A stretch of DNA of 29,203 bases from Euprymna scolopes (lineage: Eukaryota > Mollusca > Cephalopoda > Sepiida > Sepiolidae): NCBI GenBank assembly GCA_024364805.1, contig CM044518.1, forward strand, positions 74,246,773 through 74,275,975. Reading direction: 5' to 3'. Positions 1 through 10,345 of this stretch are shown here, in pieces; position 1 is the first letter of the stretch, and each line of letters begins with the position of its first letter. The notes under the pieces were generated by a model, which searched no databases, was not told where the DNA came from, and saw only the letters and a list, made by a program, of their open reading frames with translations. A program made the position numbers and the translations under genes.

Positions 1-405
1 AAAAAAAAAAAAAAGGATATATAGGCATAGCGAAGGAATTTGTTTTAATAAAAGTATTAATTAATTGTTATAATACTATTAACTCCTCTCTTCTCTCTCA
101 CTCTCGCGCACAAGCGTTCAATCTTGCTTTTGTATTTATCACTCTATTACATGCATTCATTTTATTATTTATTGGCCTCAAGAGAATGTAACACATCAAT
201 ATTGTGTCCATTTCTCTATCAATAACAAAAGGCTGCGCCAAAAGACACCCGTCCTTCTCCGCACGTTTCTATTTTCCTCCACGCTCCTTATCGCGGGACT
301 TTATCGCTACCCTATCCCCTACATCTTCATCTTTTCTGACACGAACAACTTAACCGATGACCTACATCTAAGAGACACTCATTCTTTTTTCTTCTAATAT
401 ATATA
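1..405. other. Gene-free stretch
   Basis: Opens with a 14-base A run at the window edge. The rest is AT-rich with a more GC-rich patch around 230-350. I see no open frame with family resemblance, no RNA gene and no terminal repeat. Confidence 0.6.
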
Positions 406-432
406 TTGTTGTTGTTGTTGTTGTTGTTGTTG
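406..432. repeat. (TTG)n microsatellite
   Basis: About nine uninterrupted TTG units directly after a short TA run. Confidence 0.95.
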
Positions 433-812
433 AAACTGAACAGAGCGGCTTTATTAAGTTGTATGATTAATAGACATGTGTCCAGTAATAAAAAAGGGAG
501 AAACTAAAACAGAAAAAGGATGATGTAAAAATCAATTGATATCTCATCTAATGGCAATATTGATATTACTTGACTAAATTCAATTCAGCCAGTAAAGTGA
601 CGCAGTGTTTATTAAGTGGGTTGTTATGAGAATGAAAATCTTGGTAAGTTTTATTTATGCTTACTAGGAATTCTCACACATAGCATCACCAGAGATCACT
701 TACTGATAATAAAATTTTGGCTTTCTTGAAGTGTGGATGACAAAAAGTTTTCCAGAATTTCATATGTTCTTTGCAGCTTTATATAATCTTTGCAAATGAC
801 ATTGCGTTATCG
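433..812. other. Gene-free stretch
   Basis: AT-rich sequence with no recognisable coding frame or repeat end. Confidence 0.55.

Positions 813-880
<68 letters not shown>
813..880. repeat. (ATT)n microsatellite
   Basis: About 22 uninterrupted ATT units. The poly-Ile, poly-Leu and poly-Tyr frames through it are not genes. Confidence 0.97.
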
Positions 881-1452
881 CGACATTCACCAGAGTTTTA
901 GTGGTGAAGAGCCTCCCAGAAGACCCAAGTGGTGCCCACACTTTTTTCAGTGAAAGGCTGGTAAGTTCTCTTTATGTTATGATGTCCATGACTTCCGTTC
1001 ACAGAGCGTGCACGTGTGTTGCGAGACAAATCAGTGAGTTTATGTTGGGTGCGAGCGGTTAACTAGAATTACACCCTCCATACACAAATACACCCATTTA
1101 AATTGAAACGCAAATAGAGAGTTCGGTTGAAAGTTCAGTTCGAATTCGTCAGTTCGAGTTTGTCTAGAGTAAACGGGAGAATCTTAATTCAAGACGAGAA
1201 AATGAAAAAACAAGAAAAAGAACTGAATCGATTCAGCAAGACGAGGCTTTTCTGTCAACGATGAAATCCGAAAACTTCTCTAAACAATAAAACCAAGTCG
1301 TGTTTTTTGAAGAGTAGTCGTGCATCGCATCGAGGTGACAGCGACGAAGGACAAGAAAGGGTACGTGTCTTGAGATCTTAAATATTACATACACGAAAGA
1401 ATAGCACGCACAAAGAGACGCACGTACACCAACAAGTTATGTAGACCCAGTG
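881..1452. other. Unassigned stretch of moderate GC
   Basis: A frame open to 1062 runs out of the preceding trinucleotide tract and resembles nothing I know. The segment around 1120-1360 is purine-rich with repeated GTTCG motifs. No family, RNA gene or terminal repeat could be assigned. Confidence 0.5.
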
Positions 1453-1463
1453 TGTATATATAT

Positions 1464-1533
<70 letters not shown>
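1453..1533. repeat. (TA)n microsatellite
   Basis: About 80 bases of nearly pure TA with an early TACATACA interruption. It abuts the C-terminal end of the mariner transposase remnant, so it may have grown from the TA target or terminal sequence of that element (inference). Confidence 0.97.
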
Positions 1534-1536
<3 letters not shown>

Positions 1537-2012
1537 GAAACATTTCGAAACGTCGCTCTCTAAAATGGACTAGATAGCAAAGTCTATAGGATTAAAATCT
1601 GGACTTGATGATGGCCACATTTGCTTGTCCCAGAAGCCTGGGAAATGGTCCTTGCACCACTGTCGAGTCAAATTCGCGGTGTGAGCTGGAGCACCGTCCT
1701 GTGTGAAGATAAAATCATCGCGAAATGATTCAATGAGCCACGGCAGAACCTTTTCCTCCAACATATTCAAATAAACTTGACTATTGACTTTCACACCTTC
1801 TTCAATCACGATCAACGAAGATTTGCTTCCATCCGATGCAACAACAACCCACACCATGACTGAAGTAGGCTTCTGGCGTTTCAAATGGCTTCTGGCGTTG
1901 ACTGACAAGTCCTTTGAACTTTTTGCATAAACCCTATCGTTCTGCTTATTGGTCACAGTCTCCACCGTGAAATCTTTTCATCAGACCAGATCAAGACCTT
2001 TCCTGCTATATA
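1534..2012 (-). pseudogene. maT-type (DD37D) mariner transposase, truncated
   Basis: Catalytic half of a mariner-superfamily DDE transposase, which would cut and paste its own transposon DNA. The open part is 1570-1965. The second Asp lies in FTQDGAPAHTA. The last lies in SSPDFNPIDFAI, where counting to the Asp of NPID leaves 37 residues between them, the spacing typical of the maT group. The first catalytic Asp is in WSDEK just upstream (about 1980-2000). It is now in another frame through a one-base loss in a T run next to ISR/IF. After DFAI a TAG replaces the usual Trp codon, and similarity continues briefly (SILES) to the TA tract. The N-terminal DNA-binding half and terminal inverted repeats are not visible. 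On its upstream side it abuts a LINE remnant. Dead element, family assignment fairly sure. Confidence 0.85.
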
Positions 2013-2059
2013 AATAAACCCTATATAGTATTTATCCTAGACCCTTCCGAATTCTATAT

Positions 2060-2800
2060 GAATATTTTGTGTGGCGTTATAAGATGTATACGCCACAGTT
2101 TTCGGCGGAGTAGGAGGGGTAGATAACCTTTATGCTTATTGATTCTCTGTAGTTGTATACTTTCTGTTTATGTGTTATTTCATTTCCGTTATTCAAATTA
2201 CTGGTTAGTGCGCGCAATTTAAATGGGTTGTATCTGCAGTTATGGATTTCAACTGGTTTCATCATTGCTATCCGTTTTATCCTCTCCATCTTATCCCTGT
2301 TTACAATTTCCCCCATTTTTAAGCGCTTCAAGATTGTTTTTAAGGCTTCTACGATTATTGATGTTGCCTTGACTTTTTCATTTTCCATATCCATTTAAGG
2401 TTTTGCGAAGTTCTTTGTATTTACTTCGTTTCACCATCTCCTTCATGTTTACCATGTAGCCTCTTTGAACAGTGAAATTTTTTATCTGTCAGGATTTTTC
2501 TTCTTCTTAACTCTTTTGACGTCTAGTCTCCTTGTTTGGATGGGTTTATTTGTGTTAACCTCTATGTTCCATAACATTTTATGATATCTATTTTCAAGTA
2601 CTTTTCACTGGTTGTGTGTTTAACATGTGCCTCTGTGTCCAAGATGTAATTATTTACATAGTTCCCAATTGTACTGCTTTTCCACTTGACCATATGCTTC
2701 ATTCTTTTAAGAATTATTTGCTGCATTTACATAGCATCTAGTTTATCTTTTCCTCTTTTTGTTCACAAAGTTAACATTTGCTATAGCAGAGTTAACCCCG
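2060..2800 (-). pseudogene. 3' end of a second LINE type (restriction-like endonuclease region)
   Basis: Degraded C-terminal part of a non-LTR retrotransposon, read on the minus strand from about 2800 down. The best piece reads LWNIEVNTNKPIQTRRLD (about 2532-2590). This matches the pattern of an Arg-Pro-Asp motif region found near the C-terminus of LINEs with restriction-like endonucleases (R2/R4-like groups), with Pro changed to Leu here. Downstream pieces in other frames, such as KYKELRKTLNGYGK and the 105-codon open stretch 2077-2394, fit the charged C-terminal tail and 3' end. Several frame changes and stops make it non-functional. The exact clade cannot be fixed by eye. It ends next to the maT remnant. 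Confidence 0.55.
2655..2800 (-). repeat. Inverted duplicate, copy A
   Basis: The stretch from the trinucleotide tract inward matches 4518-4665 in opposite orientation, with about eight differences over roughly 147 bases by eye (near 95 % identity). Both copies begin next to an (ATT)/(AAT) tract at the same point. It lies within the minus-strand LINE remnant. Confidence 0.9.
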
Positions 2801-2801
2801 A

Positions 2802-2865
<64 letters not shown>
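2801..2865. repeat. (ATT)n microsatellite
   Basis: About 20 ATT units bordering the LINE-derived duplicate. Confidence 0.97.
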
Positions 2866-2959
2866 TATTTCCCATGTCTCAGTTACACCATGTTATCCCG
2901 TTTCATGTGCGCTTGAAGCAGGATAATTTGACTGGAATCTGTCGCAAGTCATGACTACT

Positions 2960-3965
2960 TGCTTTACTTGTTCCTAGGGAACAGTCGGGTCAACTTTTCT
3001 CCTCAGGTACAACGTTCTCTCTATTCCCATATCGTGCAGATCGTGCAACTCTCGCGCTCCATCATTATCCAGATCAAACACTGCAGCATCCTCTTTTTTG
3101 GCACGATCAAGCTATTTCTCACTCTCGTAAGAATATCCGCCCGGTTCTTCTCGGAGATCACGATGATTACACGTAGCTTTAGAGAAAACTCCTGCATCAG
3201 TTCAGCCAGCTTCCCAAGCCTGTGATTTATCAGAATCTCAGGTGCCTCTTTCGTACTTATCCTTTTATCATTTGAAATCATCGATTTTAGCTAGACAGCT
3301 ACATTGGCAGAGTCTGTTTTCACACAGATGGCGCGTAGTCCCCATTTTTTGCCAGATTCACTGCATCCACTTCTGCCATATTGATTTGGCTAGAATTATC
3401 CTTCTTTCTAAGCAAGGCCGCGTCCTCCGCAACAACTCCACACATTTTCAAGACGACACCTGTTGCAATACTGCTCACATCACACCACAAGACTATTCCA
3501 GTGTCCGTAGCAGGTTCCACATGCCCGGAACTGGGTCTTGCCTTTCTACTTCTTTCAGGATCTCTTCGATCAATGCGGCTGCTCTTTCTACCAGTATATC
3601 GTCCTATCCTCGTCCCTCGGCATGCCTCCTGATGTAGCTGTACGCTTCTCTAAACCAGCCGGTAACGGGATAATGTCCGATCGGCTTGCCGCATATGGAA
3701 AAAAGCTCCCGCTTGTTGGACTCTTCTTTCATTTGCGGGATCTTATTCTTCCTTCGAAATTCCAGGCCACCCGACGCACTTCGTTTCAGCTTCGTGAGAA
3801 CAGAACCTGTAATCCACAGGTGCAATCTGGGGAAGATGCAATTGGTCCAGTAAGCGGTCGCGGCCACCCCGTCACCTTACTACATAAACGTGTCCCCGCG
3901 CAGATCGAGCTGAGATTTGGAGAGAATCAAACACAATCGGGCCGTCACCCCTTCTATCTTCCCGC
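2960..3965 (-). mobile_element. Fossil LTR-retroelement pol segment (RNase H-like region)
   Basis: A GC-richer island whose minus strand shows several short stretches typical of LTR-retroelement Pol. They include an RNase H-like region (GIVLWCDVSS, then an INMAEVDAVNLA block) and the segment that follows it. The layout suggests a Ty3/Gypsy-like or related family, but I cannot fix the family by eye. No terminal repeats, gag or complete polymerase are visible. The element is an internal fragment, broken in many places, and looks old. A (GA)n tract lies just beyond its upstream side. Confidence 0.6.
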
Positions 3966-3979
3966 ATTCTTCCACCACC

Positions 3980-3981
<2 letters not shown>

Positions 3982-4009
<28 letters not shown>
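3982..4009. repeat. (GA)n microsatellite
   Basis: About 14 GA units on the plus strand. Confidence 0.95.
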
Positions 4010-4014
<5 letters not shown>

Positions 4015-4432
4015 ATCAACTCTTACAGCAACTATTACAACTCTGTTAAACAAAATGCGATAAACTTTGGTTCTACTTCTGAACTTATAAAACAGAATCT
4101 CCACACATAAAAACTCTTTCAAAAAAAAAAATCCTAAAAAAAAGAACAGACAACGTTAGCAAAATATATTTGGCATCTCAAAGATATGAAAATCCCCTTT
4201 AATATAAAATTGAGAATATTAGGCTCTCTAAAGCATATAAGCCTGGTTCCAAATTCTGAACTCTTTATAGATTTGTAGCCCTGGCTATATTACAAATTAA
4301 ACCGAAAGGATGAGATTTTTTTCCGGTTGTATTCATAAACGTTGGTTGAAATTTGACAGATTTTAAACCCCCCATAAAATAATTAAAATGATCTAATTAT
4401 TAATCTGATTTTAACCGTTTATAATTAATAAT
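4010..4432. other. Gene-free AT-rich stretch
   Basis: No open frame beyond chance and no family resemblance. An A-rich run lies near 4121-4143. Confidence 0.55.
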
Positions 4433-4471
4433 TTAATAATAATAACGACGACGACGACGATGACGATGATG

Positions 4472-4516
<45 letters not shown>
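4433..4516. repeat. Compound (ACG)/(GAT)/(AAT)n microsatellite
   Basis: Starts as AAT, passes through ACG and GAT units, then about 17 AAT units up to the inverted duplicate. The graded unit change suggests stepwise mutation of one tract. Confidence 0.95.
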
Positions 4517-4517
4517 T

Positions 4518-4665
4518 AGGGATAAACTCTGCTATAGCAAATGTTAACTTTGTGAACAAAAAGACGAAAAGATAAACTAGATGCTATGTAAATGCAGCAA
4601 ACAATTCTTAAAAGAATGAAACATATGGCCAAGTGGAAAAAGCAATACAATTGGGAACTATGTAA
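4518..4665 (+). repeat. Inverted duplicate, copy B (LINE fragment)
   Basis: Plus-strand copy of the 2655-2800 sequence. It starts at the same point after an AAT tract and ends at GGGAACTATGTAA, where a second AAT tract begins. It contains a short open stretch (KRMKHMAKWKKQYNWEL) from the same LINE remnant, but copy B stops before the endonuclease-like part. Confidence 0.9.
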
Positions 4666-4691
4666 TAATAATAACGACGACGACGACGACC

Positions 4692-4729
<38 letters not shown>

Positions 4730-4789
4730 AATAACAACAACAATAATAACAACAACAACAACAACAACAACAATAATAATAATATTAAC

Positions 4790-4826
<37 letters not shown>

Positions 4827-4827
4827 T
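4664..4827. repeat. Compound (ACG)/(AAC)/(AAT)n microsatellite
   Basis: AAT, then ACG, about 18 AAC units with AAT interspersions, then AAT to the end. The poly-Asn and poly-Val frames across it are artefacts of the repeat. Confidence 0.97.
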
Positions 4828-6441
4828 ACACACACGCATGTGCGTAGAACTCGGGAGTTAAAAAGAACAAACACAATATCCGGTCCAAGAGATCACTCTC
4901 CCCCGTCATCCAAATTTGGTTAGCCGGGACACTATAAGTGCTGTCGAGCGTGGCGCAATGATAAGTAATGTTTCCAAATCACTCTAATCCTAAAAAATAC
5001 TAACTTTGTTATTTCTTCTTTTAAATTTCTTATTTGATTTTGTAATTATGTGTATTTTAATTTATATATGCATTTGTCTTTTCTCTGGTTAGCTTTTTAA
5101 ACTCACTCCCCCTAAACAAAACTCAATTCACGTTCTCTCCCAGCTAAAAAAAGAAAAAAAATCCACGCTCTGTACCAAGGCTAGAGATAAAATAGCATTA
5201 GGTCTAATAAATTTTCCGAAATTAGCATAAACGTGGATTTATTTTTTACCTTAGAAGTGAGAAGAACTTTATTTAAGTAATATACTTAATATCTACAATT
5301 ACCCTATGCTCGCTTATACTAATAAAGAGGCCTCGTTGATATCTCTACCAAACCACTGGATATAGCTTGTAATTAACTGTTACTATAATTGTAACTGAAA
5401 TCTACAGTGATATTAGCTGCGGCACTAGGACTTTTTTCTGAATAGATACGATGTTTTATCCCCAACCTAAATGACTGCCTAAAAATATGAATTCCAAATC
5501 ACGAAATAATTGGTTCTCTTTACCTCCAAGATGACTGCATATGTCTAACCTGCATGCAAAATAGGAAAAAAGGAAGGAAGATTTTATTTTCTCCCAAGCT
5601 AAAACAATAATGTAAACTCTAAATCCAAATGAAACTTTACTGTATTTGAAAATAGTAAATAACCCTGACCCTTGAAAGCTAACAATCTGCCCCCTCTAGC
5701 TGCCATTAAAACCCTACATTATACATACGCCTTAGTAGTGGAATCCCTAACCTCCAGCTCCTAACTTTCACATACTAACCGCCTAACATTCTTCACTAAA
5801 CATCTATACATTTCTACCCCTGACATACATTAGAGTTCATTCCTATCCAATTAGGTACTTACCAGCCAAAGTATGCACGCGGATGCAAAGCGATCTTCAG
5901 TACATAACAATTTCCTCTTCCTAGATGGTTTTGCAACAAACAATACTAAACCAAATCCGATACTATCTGCCATGCAAAACTCTCTATGACTCTTAAATGA
6001 AAACTGAAATTATCTCCCCCTCAATAGTAGTAATACTGACACAACTTCTATTTGCACCTACTGAAAACTTGCCCAAATATCTATTTACTTAATTATACAT
6101 TCGAAATACACCCCAACTTAAAATGTACCTCCAGTTACACCCTGAGTGTACTGCACCTACACCTTAACCTTCGTAAACCTAAATATACAGTGACTGGGCT
6201 AAATTTCTTAGCTCAATTCCTAATACCTACTCAAACTATAACGTTATCTTGAACCGAAACTAACATAAAGTTTGTTTTTTTAAATGGGAAAGCTCAGGTA
6301 AGAGTCCTAATCCGCACTAACGCTTTTCTAACAAGCCTCCCCACAAAACCGCTTCCACTGCATGCCCCTAAATCACTTTGAGGAGTGTAACTATTCATTA
6401 AATATATAACCTCAACAAACAAACCATGTAACATTAACTAA
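4828..6441. other. Gene-free stretch with a G-poor plus strand
   Basis: No coding family, RNA gene or terminal repeat found. From about 5550 to 6430 the plus strand is strikingly poor in G and rich in C and A (single G in 5761-5820, for example). The downstream LINE sense strand shares this bias, so some of this stretch may be an upstream part of that element. A 66-codon open stretch at 6052-6252 shows no resemblance. Confidence 0.5.
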
Positions 6442-6666
6442 CCACGAGGGATCGCAAAAATACCTGGAGTAGGATCCAGGCGCGGAGCAAACCCTCTAAG
6501 GGCTGATGGACCCAGTAGATCTTCCCAGATCATCCGTCTAGGAGAAGAAAACTCTGAAACTAAACCAAAGGGGAGGAAGGCCTCTCTAGTCTTGGACGAC
6601 AACATTCCTAGCGCTGGTGACTCAAACAAATTACCGGTCTGCAAACCTAAATTGCTTAAGGAGTAG
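6442..6666 (+). other. Small open stretch upstream of the LINE, unrecognised
   Basis: Seventy-four open codons ending at TAG 6664-6666, without an ATG. It reads from PRGIAKIPGVGSRRG through KASLVLDDNIP to KPKLLKE. The composition is protein-like (charged, Gly/Ser/Pro mix) and GC is higher than around it. The opposite strand is also open over most of the same bases, so this may be chance. It lies about 640 bases before the LINE endonuclease in the same orientation, so a remnant of its ORF1 is possible. I recognise no domain. Confidence 0.25.
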
Positions 6667-7301
6667 ATAGGCTCTGTCTATCGCCCGACTTCCATACTCC
6701 TTTGCCTATTAGTCAGGTGCAGAGACACTATCACAGTGATTCGACAAAACACTTAGTGGTAGAACTTGTTTCTTGTCTAGGGCATTGAATGCCGTTCCTC
6801 CACTTCCGACACATCCCACCCCTCATAACTGGGCACTTGGGAGTGCTTGAGTACCACGCATGCCTGTGCAATTAGATTGTGGTGATCTTCTGATGGGCTG
6901 ACGGTATCGGATTGACAGTTCCTGGCTGCTGTGTCCGACTGGTAGTACAGATGCCCTAACTCTTTGGTAGCGCTTACAGCGGCTGCTCCATCAACAGTTG
7001 TATAATATCGGGATGTTTGTAGTGCCATGTCGCGCATGGAAAGGGACCCTGCACTCATACCCGATGGGCTTTCCCGAGGCCACAGTCCTAGTTGAAGAAA
7101 GGTCACCAAATGGTCTACCTGTATTGCATGTCTGTTACCCTGCATAACCTCTTGTTCAGCTCCCTCTCACATAACTGAAACTCTTTAAAAACATGATGAC
7201 AGTACAATCATAAAATAAGCTTAAATCAGGCCTAGGGACAACAAATCAACTCTCCTCCTCCCTTGAGGCTTGCATCCACTAACATCCGAACTTAGAACTA
7301 A
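6667..7301 (+). other. Probable 5' part of the LINE, no recognisable frame
   Basis: GC-richer than the surroundings and directly upstream of the LINE endonuclease. The minus strand is open for 122 codons (6777-7145) but the translation resembles nothing I know. Position and base composition suggest a 5' untranslated or degraded ORF1 segment of the LINE (inference). The true 5' end of the element cannot be placed. Confidence 0.35.
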
Positions 7302-7395
7302 TTTAGCATTGTTGAAGGATTTCTCCTGACAAATACCCCGGATATCTTGGCACTAAGCGAGAATAGCCTACACTCCTCCATCCCCTCTAACTACT

Positions 7396-7443
7396 TTAAC
7401 ATGCCTGGCTATCTCCCACTCTGCCGTAAGGACTCTGACAGAC
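7396..7443 (+). repeat. Source arm of a 48-bp inverted repeat (endonuclease coding)
   Basis: Encodes the FNMPGYLPLCRKDSDR part of the LINE endonuclease, in its expected family place. It matches 9631-9678 in reverse complement at 47 of 48 positions, the mismatch being C at 7416 against A at 9658. Confidence 0.97.
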
Positions 7444-9630
7444 TTATGTACGGACTTGGAGTCTACATTCGTAACACCCTCCCCCTGACTAGAGAAACAA
7501 ACCTAGAAACGGACGATCAAGCCTTTATGCGCTTTAGACTAAACATACAACACAACATTAGCTACTTTTATTTTCTCTACCGCTCTCCCTCGACCCAGGA
7601 CTCCACCATAATAAACAAAGTCTCTGACAGCATAGACACAGCACTCTCCCTTGACACTAGCGCACAGGTACATGTATTTGGTGACTTTAATGCTCACCAC
7701 AAAAACTGGCTTGGATTCTCTACTCACACAGATGCAGCGGGCAGCACAACACATAGTTTTCCTATAACTCACTCCCTATCACAAATGGTTACGTTTTCAA
7801 CCCGTTTACCTGACCAGCAAGAACAACAAGCATCACTTCTAGATCTGTTTCTGACGACAGTTCCCGAGGATTGCACAACAAATGCTGACAGCCCACTCGG
7901 GAACGCTGACCATTCAGTGATAATGGTAGAAATTGCCCTAAATTTTAGACCCAAAACTGAAGAGCCAACGAGATATTATAAAAAGGCTGACTGGGAAGTC
8001 ATCAGAGATCTTATCAGAGATGCCCCATGAGGAAATATTTTTTTTCTTCTTGCTGAACAGTGCGCAAATGAGACCACTGAATGGTTCAAAACAGCAATGG
8101 AAGCACATATTCCCATCCGGAAATTTTATAGCAAGCCCCACTCTCCCCAATGGTTTACTTCGACTTGCGCAAATGCCATTGCTCAAAGGCGGCATGTATA
8201 CCGCAGATTTAACCGACATAAGTCCAGTTCAAACAAACAGAAGTATATAGAAGCTAGAAGTAACGTTAAGAAAGAAATAGCGACAGCTAAGAGAGAATTT
8301 ACTGAAACCGCTAAAAAACGCATCGAAGCACAAAGAATAGGAACTCGTGACTTCTGCAAAATCTACAGCAGTGTAGTAAATAATGGGCAATCAACAATTC
8401 CCCCACTAACCAACAATCACGAAGTTGTTTGCTCAGCAACCGACAAGGCTAATATGCTTGCTAGCCGGTTTGCCTCAAACTCCACACTGGACCCTACCAA
8501 CCACCCCCTGCCTGACTTTCCTTTGCGGACAGACGCCAGGCTAGACGATCGAAAAAATCACCCCTGCTCAGGTGCAGCTATCATAAAAAACCTTGACACC
8601 TCAAAAGCATGTGGACCCGATCTCATCCCAGCTGTGCTATTAAAAAAGTGCTCAGCCGAAGTAGCTCCAGTTCTTTCCAAACTCTACAACATATGCCTTA
8701 ATGAATCATGCTTTCCGGGCTCTTTGAAAACTGCTTCTGGGTGCCAGTATTCAACAATTCTGGCGAAAGAACTGACCCATCAAATTATCGCCCCGTTAGC
8801 CTCCTCCCACTTTTCGCCAAAATATTTGAGACCATAATTAACCATGCTCTAGTCCGGCACCTTACAGATGCTAAACTTCTGACTGACAAACAATATGGAT
8901 TTAGACAAGCCCGTTCCACAGCTGACATCTTCACTGTAATCTCTGACCGTATATACCATTCACTGGACAAAGCGGGGGAGGCCAGAGCGGTAGCTCTAAA
9001 TATATCTAAGGCTTTTAACAGGGTATAGCACAAGGGTCTCCTCAGGAAAATTAAATCATACGGTATCACTGGTAGAATACTTAACATAATTAAATCCTTC
9101 TTAAATAAGAGAAAAATCCAGGTTGTCCTCGACGGTCGTACATCTAAACAGTGTGATATAAATGCGGGAGTGCCTCAGGGGTCTATCCTTGGACCTCTAT
9201 TGTTGCTAATATTTATTAATTACCTCCCCGACAAAACTGCCTCTGAGATGGGTATATATGCTGATGACACCACACTCTATAACAGGCATGACAGGAAAAC
9301 AAACGAACACATATCTAAAGAAATGCCAAAAACACTAGAGGATGACCTCCAATCTGTAGTGGAATGGGGACAAATGGATGGTCACATTCAATGCTGCCAA
9401 GACTAAACTGGGTTCCTTCAATAATTACAAGAAACCTTCTCTGCCACCAATAGCAATGGCCAGTGACTTCCTGTCTGAGAGTACATCTTTCAAACTGCTT
9501 GGCCTAACGTTCACAGGAAACATGAGTTGGAACAATTATATTGAAAACATTGCCAGGGCCGCTGCGAAAAAGGTAGGCTCTCTCTACCGTGCTAGAAAAC
9601 TGCTGACACCTGAAAGTATCCTATCCATAT

Positions 9631-9678
9631 GTCTGTCAGAGTCCTTACGGCAGAGTGAGAGATAGCCAGGCATGTTAA
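9631..9678 (-). repeat. Inverted 48-bp insertion in the LINE reverse transcriptase tail
   Basis: Reverse-complement copy of 7396-7443 lying between the codons for TPESILSI and KATIRPCMEYCC. These are adjacent in this LINE family apart from about one residue. The inserted bases read CLSESLRQSER then stop in the host frame, which is meaningless protein. It is therefore a secondary insertion and not part of the ancestral element. Confidence 0.92.
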
Positions 9679-10128
9679 GGCCACCATTCGCCCATGTATG
9701 GAGTATTGTTGTCGCATTTGGGCCGGTGCATCTGCTACTAGTCTCTCGCTCCTAGACAAGGTTAAAAAAAGAGTCGCCAATCCGATAGGCCCTGAACTGC
9801 CATCTAAGCTTCAGCCTCTGTCCCATCGACGAAACGTTGCATCCCTCTGCCTGTTCTACAAGTATTTTAATGGTGAATGCTCTGACGAACTGCAGACACT
9901 TGTGCCCCCACGACGTAGACACCCTCGACAAACCCGACAGACAGCTAAATCTCACCCCACACAGTAGAGATCCCTAGATGTAAAAGATCTTTCTACTCCA
10001 GTAGTTTCTTCTCCAGAACTGCTAGACTCTGTAATTCCATTCCAAGTTCCTGCTTCCCCAACTGTACTGACATGCAGAAGTTCAAGTGTAATGTGAACCG
10101 ACATCTTGCTGCCCAAATCCCAACATAG

Positions 10129-10215
10129 TGCCCCAGTAGTTGCTGCCCCTGATAGTAGCCCCCTACACCAAAGTGGCAATTTGCCTTGTTTGGGGTGAAA
10201 ATATAATTTAAAAAA
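10129..10215 (+). other. 3' untranslated end of the LINE
   Basis: From the ORF2 stop to an A run and ATT units at about 10207. Short GC-rich 3' UTR, then AAAAAAAAATATTATTATT, which is probably the element tail. Confidence 0.6.
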
Positions 10216-10345
10216 AAATATTATTATTATTTTACTTATTTTATTTGTATTATTTCTATTGCTATTATTATAAGTATTATGATTATTATCATTTATTTAT
10301 TATAATTATTATAACTATTATTATCTATTTATTATAGTATCACTA
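10216..10345. repeat. Degenerate ATT-rich tract
   Basis: Imperfect ATT/TTA repeats following the LINE 3' end. Possibly tail sequence that expanded and then decayed. Confidence 0.7.

Larger units (their letters stand above)
7302..10128 (+). pseudogene. Jockey/CR1-like LINE ORF2 (endonuclease-reverse transcriptase), disabled
   Basis: Polyprotein that would nick target DNA and reverse-transcribe the element RNA at the nick. The order is an AP-type endonuclease (about 7302-7960), a linker, a reverse transcriptase (about 8600-9420) and a C-terminal region ending RHLAAQIPT at TAG 10126-10128. Motifs seen include VFGDFNAH (7674-7697), ADHSVI at 7905, NAGVPQGSILGP from 9161 and YADD at 9257-9268. 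Damage comprises a TGA at 8028-8030 and a TAG at 9026-9028, both at expected Trp codons. There are frameshifts near 8738, 9372 and 9957, plus a 48-bp insertion at 9631-9678. All core motifs survive, so it is fairly young among the elements here. Clade within the Jockey/CR1 group not fixed. Confidence 0.95.

Noticed and set aside
771-1062. Frames with long Ile or Leu runs leading into a short ordinary peptide
   Set aside because: They are translations of the (ATT)n tract. The downstream part has no family resemblance.
4411-4909. Long Leu/Ile/Val/Asn-run frames on both strands
   Set aside because: Produced by compound trinucleotide microsatellites and the LINE-derived duplicate between them.
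5550-6430. Mitochondrial DNA insertion, suggested by the strong C over G bias
   Set aside because: No mitochondrial protein, tRNA or rRNA sequence is recognisable in any frame or strand.
6777-7145. Minus-strand 122-codon open frame upstream of the LINE
   Set aside because: No recognisable domain, antisense to the probable 5' part of a LINE, and GC-rich composition favours open frames.
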